Origin: Nitrincola tibetensis
GTDB lineage: Bacteria; Pseudomonadota; Gammaproteobacteria; Pseudomonadales; Balneatricaceae
DNA length: 64,000 nucleotides
Direction of reading: 5' to 3'
NCBI RefSeq assembly: GCF_003284585.1
Contig: NZ_QKRX01000006.1
Span: forward strand, 124,001 to 188,000
Shown here: positions 26,787 to 35,454 of the stretch, piece after piece
How the letters are laid out: each line of letters begins with the position of its first letter
How positions within the stretch are numbered: the first letter of the stretch is position 1
Position numbers and translations under genes: made by a program
Notes under the pieces: model-generated
Database searches by the model: none
Told to the model about the DNA's origin: nothing
Seen by the model: the letters and a program-made list of their open reading frames with translations, nothing else

Positions 26787-28375
26787 AATCGTTCTTTCGC
26801 CAATCCATGGCTTGGTTACACACTTGGGTCGGGCTCGTTTTTGGATGGTTGCTGTTTTTCATTTTCATCACGGGTACGGCGGGTTTTTTTGACACAGAAA
26901 TAGACCGATGGATGCAGCCAGAGCTGCCGATGGCGCAAACAGTCGATGTCTATGACTTTGCCGATCAGGCGCGTGAGCGTTTGGAAGTGATTGCACCAGG
27001 GGCGAGTCGTTGGCAGATTTGGTTTCCTATCGATCGCAACAGACCGTATCCCGAAATTTTCTGGCAAGGTGCTGATTCAGATCCCGCCAGAGGCCGGGAG
27101 CAGATTGATGCTAGGACGGCAGAACCCCTCGTTGCACGCGAAACAGGCGGAGGGCAGCTCCTTTATCAGATGCACTGGCGTCTTCATTACCTACCGACAC
27201 GCATGGCATATTGGATTGTTGGCGTGGGTACGTTTTTGATGTTATTAGGGTTAATCACAGGGATTATCGTACATAAAAAAATATTTGCCGACTTTTTTAC
27301 TTTTCGTCCCATGAAAGGGCAGCGCTCGTGGCTGGATGCGCATAACGTTGTGAGTGTTGTCACTCTGCCTTTCCAGTTGATGATTACCTATTCAGGTCTT
27401 GTTCTGATGATGTTTACCTACATGCCATTGGTGGCTGCAGCGTATTACGGTACTAGTGCAGAGGGGCGCCAACAGTTTATCAGTGAGGCGTTTCCGGCTC
27501 GAGAAGTGCTTGAAGCAAAGGGAGTCGCTGCGCCTTTGGTACCTTTCTCCCACCTTATAGAGCAGGCGGTTGAGCGTTGGGGCGAGGGAGAACTCAGTTA
27601 TGTGGAAATCCATCATCCTGGCGATGCCGCTGCGCGTATTATTCTTGGAAGCAATCTGGCGGAGGGTCCTCTCAGAAGCACTGAACAATTGGTATTTGAT
27701 GGGGTGTCGGGTGATTTGATCGCAGAAATCCCTCGCTTAACCTCCGGCGCGAAAGCCTCTCGAGACGTGCTGTACGGGCTTCATGAAGGGTTATTTGCAG
27801 GCTCAGTGTTACGTTGGCTCTATTTCTTCTCGGGGTTGCTTGGAAGTGTGATGGTGGCATCTGGCTTAATTCTTTGGGCCGTCAAACGCCGCCAACGTGC
27901 CGAAAAGCAAGGCAATCAGAACCCTTTTGGATTGCGGTTAGTTGAGCGTCTAAACATCGGAACAATCGTGGGCTTTCCGGTTGCAATGGCTGCTTACTTT
28001 TGGGCCAATCGACTATTGCCTACGAGTTTTACAGCGCGTGCGGAGTGGGAGGTGCATCTGATGTTTTTAGTCTGGGGTGTGATGCTGATACATGCGGCGA
28101 CGCGTCCTCGATTGCGTGCTTGGATAGAACAGTGCTGGATTGCTGCGTTTGCTTTTCTGTTACTGCCTGTCTTGAATGCACTGACATCATCTCGTCATTT
28201 AGTACAAAGCTTACGGACAAACGATTGGGTGTTTGCTGGTTTCGATCTAACGATGTTCGCCTTGGGTATCGGTTTTGCACTTATGGCTCTGGTCCTCATC
28301 ACGCATAACCTAGCCAAACGAGAAAGAGAGCAATCGGTGCACAATCCATCGGCAGCTTCTTTGGAGGCTCTGTAA
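26783..28375 (+). CDS. PepSY-associated membrane protein, siderophore-linked (iron-regulated)
   Basis: 530 residues, polytopic. It begins with MAWLHTWVGLVFGWLLFFIF, a helix with histidine, and has HWRLHYLPTRMAYWIVGVG and WLDAHNVVSVVTLPFQLMIT, typical of PepSY-TM proteins. Conserved histidines in several helices suggest heme or metal binding, and relatives are thought to reduce ferric siderophores at the inner membrane. Start ATG 26783 overlaps the DUF3649 stop; the longer frame back to 26711 would overlap that gene. It is followed by the DUF3325 gene with a one-base overlap. Role is inferred from family and neighbourhood. Confidence 0.88.
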   Translation: MKSFFRQSMAWLHTWVGLVFGWLLFFIFITGTAGFFDTEIDRWMQPELPMAQTVDVYDFADQARERLEVIAPGASRWQIWFPIDRNRPYPEIFWQGADSDPARGREQIDARTAEPLVARETGGGQLLYQMHWRLHYLPTRMAYWIVGVGTFLMLLGLITGIIVHKKIFADFFTFRPMKGQRSWLDAHNVVSVVTLPFQLMITYSGLVLMMFTYMPLVAAAYYGTSAEGRQQFISEAFPAREVLEAKGVAAPLVPFSHLIEQAVERWGEGELSYVEIHHPGDAAARIILGSNLAEGPLRSTEQLVFDGVSGDLIAEIPRLTSGAKASRDVLYGLHEGLFAGSVLRWLYFFSGLLGSVMVASGLILWAVKRRQRAEKQGNQNPFGLRLVERLNIGTIVGFPVAMAAYFWANRLLPTSFTARAEWEVHLMFLVWGVMLIHAATRPRLRAWIEQCWIAAFAFLLLPVLNALTSSRHLVQSLRTNDWVFAGFDLTMFALGIGFALMALVLITHNLAKREREQSVHNPSAASLEAL

Positions 28376-28716
28376 TGAAGGTATTTGTTGAGTTGAGCCC
28401 CTTTTTATTCGCTTATGCTGGTTTCGCACTTTTGTCGTTGATAATGGATCGGCATCGCCGTCAGTTATGGCCATCAATTCAAGGCTGGCAGCCTCGCATA
28501 GCCTATGCCCTGCGTTCTCTAGGCGGGTTGTTGTTAATATTGTCGCTTTGGCGTTGCCTTCATCTTTGGGGAGTTGGTATCGGTCTAGTGGCTTGGTTTG
28601 GGGTGCTGACGCTTGTTGTATTTGTTTTGGTTATGCAAATTACATACTTTCCCAAGCCCGTTGTCGGACTTGCGATAGCTGCAATGATGATCAGTACCGT
28701 ATCGGTTTTTATTTGA
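28375..28716 (+). CDS. DUF3325 domain membrane protein
   Basis: 113 residues with four hydrophobic segments and FLFAYAGFALLSLIMDRHRR at the start. It matches the small DUF3325 family that follows PepSY-TM proteins in iron operons. Start ATG 28375 overlaps the PepSY stop by one base (TAATG). Function is unknown. Confidence 0.8.
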   Translation: MKVFVELSPFLFAYAGFALLSLIMDRHRRQLWPSIQGWQPRIAYALRSLGGLLLILSLWRCLHLWGVGIGLVAWFGVLTLVVFVLVMQITYFPKPVVGLAIAAMMISTVSVFI

Positions 28717-28798
28717 GGTGATCACCAACACCTTGCCTATACAACAAACCCGGATGACCGATTGTTGGGTGTGACTACGCTAAGCCTTCGGTTAGAGT

Positions 28799-29914
28799 TC
28801 AAAAGAACCATGGTGCTAAAAAAAATGCTCCCAAAGAGCTGAGCAATAACACTGGAATTGACCAAGCATGGAAGTGTAACCCCAGGCCTTGTTGGTTGCT
28901 TAAGCGCAGTGCGATGAGATTCGCTAGAGAGCCTATGGCAAGCCCAAAGCCCCCGACATTGGCTCCCCAAGCCAGCTTGTATCCATCCTGAGTAAATTCA
29001 GACAGGAAAAGGGTTGCGGGTACGTTTGAAATCACCTGTGAGAGAAGAATCGCTGCTGTGACCTCATGCCCAGGGAGGTCAATAAGATATTGAGCGACCA
29101 CGGCCATAATAGGCAATTTGGCGAGTAGACCTAGCACAATAAACATCAAAATAAAGATGAGAATAATCTGCCAGTCCACGCTCCATAAAATCTTGCGCCA
29201 GCCTGCTAAAAAAACAATCAACACTGCGCTGACACCAATCATCACATAGTTCAACTCGACCAAGATCAGAAAGATAGGGTAGCTGAGCAAGGAGAGGTAA
29301 AAGAGTGGCAATAACAGGGGAGCGCTTGTGTGGCAACCGTTTAACTCAACGCGTTCATTTTTAAAAGCAAATATCGCAAGTAGCAGAATAACCAATAACA
29401 TCCACAGAGAAATGGGCAGCATCGTGGTTAAAAAGGACATAAAACTGTCATTGCTGAGTTGCCAAAGGTACAGATTTTGTGGATTACCGATGGGGCTCGC
29501 GGCTGAACCTGCATTGACGGCCAATGCCTCGAAAATGACTAACTTTCCGACTGGTATTTTGGCAACTCGATTAAGCCCAAGAGTGAGTGGAACAACAATG
29601 AACAGCGCAACATCATTGGTTACGACCGCTGACAATAAAGCCGAAAAAATGACGATGGCGACCGCCAACTTTCGCTCCGTATGCATGTGAGTGAGTAAAA
29701 ATAACCCCGCACGGGTGAGTGCTCCACTGTCTTCAAGTCCTCGACTTAAAATGATTAAACCAACCAGTATGGCAATCGTGTTCCACTCGACCAGTTGAGG
29801 TAAATCCTTTAGGTAGCCTGGCATCATGGCAATTAACACCACAAAACCGATCATCAGAGACAGAAGTAATAAATCTTCGGTTAACTGAGAATAAATATAA
29901 CGTATGAGTTTCAA
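28799..29914 (-). CDS. Anion permease of the ArsB/NhaD/CitMHS superfamily (YbiR-like)
   Basis: 371 residues with about 10-11 membrane helices. Family motifs: SAVVTNDVALFIVVPLTLGL in the first half, NAGSAASPIGNPQNLYLWQL around the substrate loop, and SQVISNVPATLFLSEFT in the second half, a repeat of the first. These are characteristic of the ion-transporter superfamily that includes ArsB and citrate carriers. It resembles E. coli YbiR in length and organisation. The substrate is unknown. It is convergent with the iron operon and is monocistronic. Confidence 0.85.
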   Translation of the reverse strand: MKLIRYIYSQLTEDLLLLSLMIGFVVLIAMMPGYLKDLPQLVEWNTIAILVGLIILSRGLEDSGALTRAGLFLLTHMHTERKLAVAIVIFSALLSAVVTNDVALFIVVPLTLGLNRVAKIPVGKLVIFEALAVNAGSAASPIGNPQNLYLWQLSNDSFMSFLTTMLPISLWMLLVILLLAIFAFKNERVELNGCHTSAPLLLPLFYLSLLSYPIFLILVELNYVMIGVSAVLIVFLAGWRKILWSVDWQIILIFILMFIVLGLLAKLPIMAVVAQYLIDLPGHEVTAAILLSQVISNVPATLFLSEFTQDGYKLAWGANVGGFGLAIGSLANLIALRLSNQQGLGLHFHAWSIPVLLLSSLGAFFLAPWFF

Positions 29915-30082
29915 GGTATTAATGACTCAACAAGGTGTAAGTTACGTATTAGGTGATAAGCGATCGTCACTGGAATACACATAATAGATAAGGGTACATT
30001 GTGTATAAATGTGTACTTAAAAAAGAGATGTTACTATTCAAGCGTAAAAAATATAATATGAACCTTCAAAAGGCCACAAAAT

Positions 30083-30832
30083 ATGACCATCATTCTTTAT
30101 CAGTTTCCCATTTCTCATTACTGTGAAAAGGTACGTTGGGCTTTGGATTTCAAAGGCTTGACTTACAAAACGGAGAACCTTCTACCCGGTGCTCATGTGG
30201 GTAAAATCAAAGAGCTGACGAATCAAACGTCAGTACCTGTACTGCAGCTTGATCAGCAGGTTTTAGTCGGTTCCTCAGCAATATTGGAATTTTTAGAAGC
30301 GCGCTATCCGCAGCCCGCATTGATGCCGTCTGATGTCGTATTAAAAGAGCAGGTGCTTGACTGGGAAAAGCGATTAGATGAGGTTGGGGGGCCTGCTGTA
30401 CGTTTATTTTGTTACTTTCACTTGCTGCAAACGCCAAAGCAAGTCACGCCTTTATTAACGGCAAATCAAGCGTTTTACAAGCGATGGTTGTTTACGCTGA
30501 TGTTTTCGAAGGTGGAAGCGGTGATGAAGAAGCGCATGGGGATTAATGCTCACAATGCGACAAAAGCAGAGAAAGACATTCTTGAATTGCTGACGGAGAT
30601 AAACGAACGACTCCTATCCAATCCCTTTTTGGTGGGTGATGCGTTTTCGCGGGCGGATTTAACAGCCAGCGCATTATTTGCGCCAATGTTTCAGCCAGAA
30701 GCCTACCCCGTACCCTGGCCTAAAGAGCACGATCTCGTTAAGCCTTACCAGGAGTGGATGCAAAGCAACAGGCCCTTGTTGAAGCCCTTAGAAACGATGT
30801 ATTCGAATCATCGACTCAGACACAGTCAATGA
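30083..30832 (+). CDS. Glutathione S-transferase family protein
   Basis: 249 residues. The N-terminal thioredoxin-fold half starts ILYQFPISHYCEKVRWAL and has SVPVLQLDQQVLVGSSAILE, where the S-S near residue 65 contacts glutathione. The C-terminal half is all-helical with RLLSNPFLVGDAFSRADLT, the GST signature. It probably conjugates or reduces electrophilic compounds; the precise substrate is unknown. It is divergent from the anion permease gene and ends before a shared inverted repeat with the FMN oxidase gene. Confidence 0.9.
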   Translation: MTIILYQFPISHYCEKVRWALDFKGLTYKTENLLPGAHVGKIKELTNQTSVPVLQLDQQVLVGSSAILEFLEARYPQPALMPSDVVLKEQVLDWEKRLDEVGGPAVRLFCYFHLLQTPKQVTPLLTANQAFYKRWLFTLMFSKVEAVMKKRMGINAHNATKAEKDILELLTEINERLLSNPFLVGDAFSRADLTASALFAPMFQPEAYPVPWPKEHDLVKPYQEWMQSNRPLLKPLETMYSNHRLRHSQ

Positions 30833-30844
30833 AGGTGCGCAGTC

Positions 30845-30879
30845 ACCTGTCGAGGGAAGTGAATGTTGGCTCGACAGGT
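30845..30879. repeat. 10-bp inverted repeat between convergent genes
   Basis: ACCTGTCGAG (30845-30854) and CTCGACAGGT (30870-30879) form a perfect stem with a 15-base loop in the 56-base gap between the GST gene and the convergent FMN oxidase gene. There is no T-run, so it may serve both transcripts as a 3'-end structure rather than a classic terminator. Confidence 0.75.
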
Positions 30880-30888
30880 TAGACATGT

Positions 30889-32052
30889 TCAGTAGTGCTC
30901 GCGTCGAGCAAGATACTCTTTGGAGAGTTGAGCCAAGTCTGTGACGCCTAGCAAGCCCATATCCCGATCCACTTCGTCCATAATGAGTTGAAGCGCATGA
31001 GCGACGCCAGCGTGTCCGGCAATGGTGGCCGCATAATTAAATGGCCGTCCAATCAAGACACCCTTAGCACCCAGCGCGATGGCTTTGAGTACATCTGTCC
31101 CCCGTCGAACACCGCTGTCGAGCAGTATCTCCATTCCTTGAGTGGCAGCGGCAATCTCCGGTAATACATCTAAGGGAGCGATACTGCCATCCAGCTGCCG
31201 CCCACCGTGGTTGGACAGAATAATGCCATCAGCCCCGATTTGTTGTGCTTTCAGGGCATCCTCAACATTTAGAATACCCTTGATTACCATCTCGCCTCGC
31301 CATTGTTTACGAATTTGAATCATGTGATCCCAGGTTAAATGGCCGCGGTCAGAAAAGTCCCTTAATACATTACGAGACATAATGGGGGCACCACGTGTGG
31401 CGTAATTGTTCTCAAAATGCGGCATGCCATGACGTATTAAGGTTTGAAAAAAAGTGTTAATCAACCAACGAGGGTGGGTAATACCTTGCCAAGCTAAAGA
31501 TAGAGACGGGCGCAGAGGTGTGGAAAAGCCTGAACGAATATTATTTTCGCGATTGGCGGCGACGGGCATATCCACGGTAATCACCAGTGTTTTAACCTTG
31601 GCCTGTGCGACGCGTTGAATTAAGGCATCAATCTGTTCTTGGCTGCCGGGCAAATAGGCTTGGAACCATGTTCCAGGCGCTGCTTCCATGACTTCTTCAA
31701 GACGGATAAGTGAGGACCCACTCATGATGCAGAGCGCGCCAGCTGCCTTAGCCGCTTCAGCAAGGACAACATCGCCTCGATAGCTGGTTAAGGCAGCAAT
31801 ACCCATAGGTGCAATTCCGACAGGTGTCGTGTAGCGCGTGCCAAACAACTCCATTGACGTGTCACGTTTAGACACATCGACTAAAAACCGTGGCTTGAAG
31901 GAATATTGTGTAAACGAATGGCGATTGGCATGTAAGGATTGATTATCCTCAACGGCTCCAGACACGTATCCATAAAGTGGCTTTGGAAGTTGGCGCTTAG
32001 CGGCAGATTCAAAATCTTGCAGTGATAAAAAATCGTGTAAGGAACGAGGCAT
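30889..32052 (-). CDS. FMN-dependent alpha-hydroxy acid oxidase/dehydrogenase (LldD family)
   Basis: 387 residues, TIM-barrel flavoenzyme. Seen: ITVDMPVAANRENNIRSGF, LILSNHGGRQLDG (active-site histidine and arginine: SNHGGRQ) and ILLDSGVRRGTDVLKAIALG, then KGVLIGRPFNY. These are FMN phosphate- and substrate-binding motifs of lactate dehydrogenase, glycolate oxidase and mandelate dehydrogenase. It oxidises an L-2-hydroxy acid to the 2-keto acid. It starts MPRSLHDFLSLQDFE and is divergent from the LysR gene at 32203. Specificity is not predictable from this view. Confidence 0.94.
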   Translation of the reverse strand: MPRSLHDFLSLQDFESAAKRQLPKPLYGYVSGAVEDNQSLHANRHSFTQYSFKPRFLVDVSKRDTSMELFGTRYTTPVGIAPMGIAALTSYRGDVVLAEAAKAAGALCIMSGSSLIRLEEVMEAAPGTWFQAYLPGSQEQIDALIQRVAQAKVKTLVITVDMPVAANRENNIRSGFSTPLRPSLSLAWQGITHPRWLINTFFQTLIRHGMPHFENNYATRGAPIMSRNVLRDFSDRGHLTWDHMIQIRKQWRGEMVIKGILNVEDALKAQQIGADGIILSNHGGRQLDGSIAPLDVLPEIAAATQGMEILLDSGVRRGTDVLKAIALGAKGVLIGRPFNYAATIAGHAGVAHALQLIMDEVDRDMGLLGVTDLAQLSKEYLARREHY

Positions 32053-32202
32053 GCCTGAATCTCCAAAACATTCTGAATAATAAGTGTTGCTGGAAATTAT
32101 CCACCCACAACAAGAGCATCAGTCTACGAAAACTAGAATTTTTTAAAAAGCGAATAATATTGATGCTATTATTTCGATTTTATTCAACAGTGAAAGGTGT
32201 AT

Positions 32203-33105
32203 ATGACGTTTAAACAGTTGGAAGCTTTTTATTGGGCGGCGTCTTGTAACAACTTCGCCGTGGCTGCAAAACGGTTGAATATATCTGTGTCGTCCTTATC
32301 AAAGCGAATTTCTGAGCTAGAAGGGCTGCTAAACGCTGAGTTGTTTTCCCGCTCGGCACGCCATGCGGTGATGACCCCCTTTGGTGAGGAGCTATTGCCC
32401 TATGCGCTTAATGTTTTGCGCAGTGCAGACCAGTTCCAACAACACGCTAACAAAAACCTGACTTTATCTGGTCGTTGTCGCTTTGGTGTCGGTGAGTTGA
32501 CGTCTTTAACCTGGCTACCAAAGATGATTGCTACTATTCATCAGCGTCACCCTGATCTTCGTGTTGAAACCACGGTTGCGGTTGGGCAGCAACTTGAGCA
32601 AGGACTCGAGGCGGGGGAGTTGGATTTTGCGATCATTGCCGGCCCTTCAACGCGAAGTGTCATTGCCTCTTATATTATAGGTGAGGCAAATTTCGAGTGG
32701 GTGATGGCCGCAACACGGAAAGATCAGGAGAGTGAGATGCGTCCTGAGTCTTTAGTGAGTGAGCGCTTAGTAACCTTACCGAGAGGAGCAGGGACAGTGC
32801 GCATTTTAGATGACTGGTTAACGCAATATCAAGTGACACCAGCCCAACATCTTTTTTGTGAAAATTTAGGTGCTTTAGCCGGTATGATACAACAAGGATT
32901 GGCCATTGGATTTTTACCTTCCGCTTGGGCTGAGTCTTTGATTCGGCGTGGCGATTTGATCAGACTGCAGAGTTTTCCAAAATTAAGACCCTTATCCTAT
33001 GCGTTTCAATGGCGGCGAGATGACTCGCGTCTATTGATCCAGCAATTACGGGCGATTGCACAGGAAAGTATTAATTTTGATCGATCTGTGTGTTGGGGAC
33101 GCTAA
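32203..33105 (+). CDS. LysR family transcriptional regulator
   Basis: 300 residues. The N-terminal helix-turn-helix is FKQLEAFYWAASCNNFAVAA then SSLSKRISELEGLLNAELF. The effector domain has FGVGELTSLTWLPK and LAGMIQQGLAIGFLPS. I start at ATG 32203 (SD gaaagg) rather than the GTG two codons before. It is divergent from the alpha-hydroxy acid oxidase gene, the likely target. A 14-base sequence about 45 bases upstream is shared with the LysR gene at 13579. Confidence 0.92.
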   Translation: MTFKQLEAFYWAASCNNFAVAAKRLNISVSSLSKRISELEGLLNAELFSRSARHAVMTPFGEELLPYALNVLRSADQFQQHANKNLTLSGRCRFGVGELTSLTWLPKMIATIHQRHPDLRVETTVAVGQQLEQGLEAGELDFAIIAGPSTRSVIASYIIGEANFEWVMAATRKDQESEMRPESLVSERLVTLPRGAGTVRILDDWLTQYQVTPAQHLFCENLGALAGMIQQGLAIGFLPSAWAESLIRRGDLIRLQSFPKLRPLSYAFQWRRDDSRLLIQQLRAIAQESINFDRSVCWGR

Positions 33106-33135
33106 ATTTTTTCACTAGGAAAATAAGATAAAAAA

Positions 33136-33327
33136 GGCAGTGAATACAGTATTGCTGTTGTGCCAAGACTTGCTTTACCTGTAAATGAAAGCAATATGCT
33201 TACGTTTCGATATATTACTGATTTACCTTTAAAGAGAGTCATTGGCGTTGTCAAAAGAACGTCAACAAGTGTAGCCCCCTCTGCAGATTTATTTATAAAT
33301 ATGTTGCTTGATAAATGGATAACTTAA
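33136..33327 (+). pseudogene. LysR-type regulator C-terminal remnant
   Basis: Reads YSIAVVPRLALPVNESNM, then FRYITDLPLKRVIGVVKR and SAPSADLFINMLLDKW-type sequence before TAA at 33325-33327. IAVVPRLALP is the typical end of the LysR effector-binding cleft. An upstream in-frame stop lies just before, so only the last third of a gene exists. It is on the same strand and only 30 bases after the intact LysR stop, suggesting a former tandem regulator or a partial replacement. Confidence 0.75.
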
Positions 33328-33334
33328 AACATAT

Positions 33335-33360
33335 GAGGCAAGCCCCCAATTACTTGCCTC
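33335..33360. terminator. Bidirectional terminator-like hairpin
   Basis: GAGGCAAG (33335-33342) and CTTGCCTC (33353-33360) form an 8-bp stem with a 10-base loop. On the minus strand it is followed by ATATGTTTT, so it probably ends the PA3496-like transcript. It lies after the LysR remnant on the plus strand. Confidence 0.7.
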
Positions 33361-33379
33361 ACAAATTCAAAAAATTCAA

Positions 33380-33583
33380 TTAGCCTTCAAACCAGCTTTC
33401 TTGGTCGATAAAGGCGGCGAGTTCCAGCTCTTCTCGTCGTTTTTCAATGGCTCGACGTGCCTCCAATAAGCGTTTAGAAGCAAGCTTCTTACGCATGTTC
33501 GTTTGCTCAACATCGTACCCAATCAGCAGGTCGAACACTTCCGTTTGAATTGGCGATAGATCCTGTTCACTACGTATCAGCAT
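33380..33583 (-). CDS. PA3496-like small putative envelope protein
   Basis: 67 residues starting MLIRSEQDLSPIQTEVFD. It has a charged helical C-terminus KRLLEARRAIEKRREELEL and ends FIDQESWFEG. The RR-x-I-E-K-R-R-E pattern matches the small PA3496-like family, tentatively linked to envelope integrity. No signal peptide or membrane helix is seen, so location is unclear. ATG 33583 is behind a GGAG SD on the minus strand. The 5' leader contains two hairpins (see separate feature). Confidence 0.7.
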   Translation of the reverse strand: MLIRSEQDLSPIQTEVFDLLIGYDVEQTNMRKKLASKRLLEARRAIEKRREELELAAFIDQESWFEG

Positions 33584-33597
33584 AATGACCACTCCGA

Positions 33598-33643
33598 TCT
33601 GAATTATCAGACTCACGGGCTTCGGCCTAGGATGCCTCGCCCG
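33598..33643 (-). promoter_or_regulatory. Structured 5' leader of the PA3496-like gene
   Basis: On the minus strand, upstream of the SD, two stems can form. One is TCTGA-ATTA-TCAGA (33598-33611), abutting the SD. The other is a nested stem CGGGC/GCCCG (33616-33620 with 33639-33643) with an inner GGC/GCC pair. A structured leader this close to the start could modulate translation. No known riboswitch class was recognised. Confidence 0.45.
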
Positions 33644-33770
33644 GCTCCAAAGGTTGTCACAGATCAATTATTAACCGATTTTAGGGTGGATATCAATTGC
33701 AAAAGGTTAATTTTTGATCTACGGACTGATCATATAGAGGGAAAATGACAGAATAATGACGTTTTATGGC

Positions 33771-34682
33771 TTAATCTGTTAAATCGTTTTGACGACGTGT
33801 CGGCAGGAGACGATCATTCTGCCGTAAACTACGCAAGCTTCGCTTGATGGTCTTCAAATGGTCGAACAAGCTAGGGCCCAGTTTCATCGCCACGCCCACG
33901 GCTAAAATATCAATGACGACCAAATGAACCACACGTGATGACATTAAGGTGCTGAGATCCTTATCTTCTTCGACGTCCACGTGGATTGGAATCGTGGCCA
34001 GCTCAGCTAAGGGGGTGGTGCCTGGGCACAGTGTAATCACTGTTGCACCAGTCTCTCTGACTAACTTCACCGTATGCAGCAAATCTTTGGTGCGGCCAGT
34101 TTGTGAAATCGCCACGACGACATCGCCTTGTCGCAGTGTCACCGCTGAAATGGTTTGCATATGTGGATCGGAGTAGGCGGCAGCAGAGACCATCAGTCGA
34201 TAAAACTTATGCTGGGCATCCGAGCAAACGGGTGCTGATGCACCAAATCCATAGAACTCGACGCGATTGGCTTTGGCGAGTGCATCGATGGCTTCTTCTA
34301 GGGTTTCTGGATCAAGCTGTTCACGAATGTTAATCAGGTTGCCAATCATCGAGTCGAAAATCTTTTGTTTGAACTCGATAACGGTATCTTTGGTGTCTAA
34401 CGAGAATTTTTCAAAGCTGGTGTTGCTCGCCAACCCTTGCGCTAACGTCAGTTTAAAGTCTTGGAACCCATCATAGTTTAGTGCCCGACAAAAACGGACA
34501 ACGGTGGGTTCGCTCACGTTGGCTTCAGAAGCTAAATCCACAATTCGCATATGAATGACGTCATTGGGGTTTGCTAACACGTAGTCAGCCACTTTTTGCT
34601 CAGATTTACGCAGTTTTTCACGCGACTCTGCAATCGATTTAAGAAGATTGAAGGGGTTCAACTCTGGTACCTGTCGGAGCAA
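33771..34682 (-). CDS. hexR: HexR-type transcriptional regulator (RpiR/MurR family)
   Basis: 303 residues. N-terminal helix-turn-helix of the RpiR type: LRKSEQKVADYVLANP and EANVSEPTVVRFCRALNYDG. C-terminal SIS domain from about residue 130 with RVEFYGFGASAPVCSDAQHK and VAISQTGRTKDLLHTVKLV, which binds KDPG or another sugar phosphate. HexR represses Entner-Doudoroff and central-carbon genes. The start is uncertain: TTG at 34682 is the only early in-frame start that gives the full N-terminus, with another TTG at Leu8; no ATG is available. It is divergent from yjaG. Confidence 0.93.
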   Translation of the reverse strand: MLRQVPELNPFNLLKSIAESREKLRKSEQKVADYVLANPNDVIHMRIVDLASEANVSEPTVVRFCRALNYDGFQDFKLTLAQGLASNTSFEKFSLDTKDTVIEFKQKIFDSMIGNLINIREQLDPETLEEAIDALAKANRVEFYGFGASAPVCSDAQHKFYRLMVSAAAYSDPHMQTISAVTLRQGDVVVAISQTGRTKDLLHTVKLVRETGATVITLCPGTTPLAELATIPIHVDVEEDKDLSTLMSSRVVHLVVIDILAVGVAMKLGPSLFDHLKTIKRSLRSLRQNDRLLPTRRQNDLTD

Positions 34683-34851
34683 TTGGTTTCAAGGCTTTAG
34701 TATAGCAATGAAAGTTGGCTTGAACGAAGCGTTTTACACAGTAGTCTGTATTTGTTTGCGACAAATACGTGAAAAAAGCCATTCATGCTACAGATCCGAG
34801 ACTCAAGCACGTACAATAGACCCAACACCAGCCAATTATGCGGAGCGCTCA

Positions 34852-35454
34852 ATGGGCGATAGTCAAACTCTCATCAAGCAATTGAATCAGCTAAAACCTT
34901 GGCAGCTGACCGCTGTGTCGGCCGCCTTTACTGAACGCATGTTGCCCAACTTCATGCTTTTCTCCAAATTATTGAATTTTGGTGATACCGCTAAGGTTCG
35001 CACCGTCATGGATGGCGTTTGGCAGCACTTATCCGGTGGCGCCAAAATGAACTTTGAAGTTCAACTGGATCATATTGATAGCAACATTCCATCCTTGGAT
35101 GAGTTTGATATGTATGGTGCCATGCCAGCTCATGATGCAGTTGTGGCATTGTACTCAACCCTGACCTGCATATTGGAAGAAGATGCGTCCGAAGTGCTGA
35201 GTGTGATTAGCCTATCGCATGAGTCAGTCGCGACCTTTATCGAAGTGAATCAAGCGGACACTCAGATGTCAGATGTCGATCTGATGCGCTTTATTTCAAC
35301 GCATGAACTCATGCAAGACGAAGATGCCTTTACAGAAGAGGTGTTCGAGCGCATTTTGAGCCAAGAGCATCCTGATAAAGCCTTTATTCAAAGTCTTCGG
35401 ACACTGGCAGAAAATCAGGGTATTAGTAACATTGGTATTAGTGATAGCGAGTAA
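34852..35454 (+). CDS. yjaG: YjaG family protein (DUF416)
   Basis: 200 residues starting MGDSQTLIKQLNQLKPWQL and FTERMLPNFMLFSKL, an all-helical cytoplasmic protein of the DUF416 family. Function is unknown. I start at ATG 34852, behind cggagc, rather than the longer frame back to 34648, which would run into the hexR start region. It is followed with a one-base overlap (TAATG) by a small membrane protein gene, and both may be one transcript. Confidence 0.85.
   Translation: MGDSQTLIKQLNQLKPWQLTAVSAAFTERMLPNFMLFSKLLNFGDTAKVRTVMDGVWQHLSGGAKMNFEVQLDHIDSNIPSLDEFDMYGAMPAHDAVVALYSTLTCILEEDASEVLSVISLSHESVATFIEVNQADTQMSDVDLMRFISTHELMQDEDAFTEEVFERILSQEHPDKAFIQSLRTLAENQGISNIGISDSE

Noticed and set aside
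28775-28798. Hairpin CTAAGCC-TTC-GGTTAG as terminator between convergent genes
   Set aside because: Short, one mismatch or bulge, no T-run.
30000-30023. Near-palindrome GTACATTGTG...ATGTGTAC before the GST gene
   Set aside because: Only five outer bases pair well; no supporting regulator next to it.
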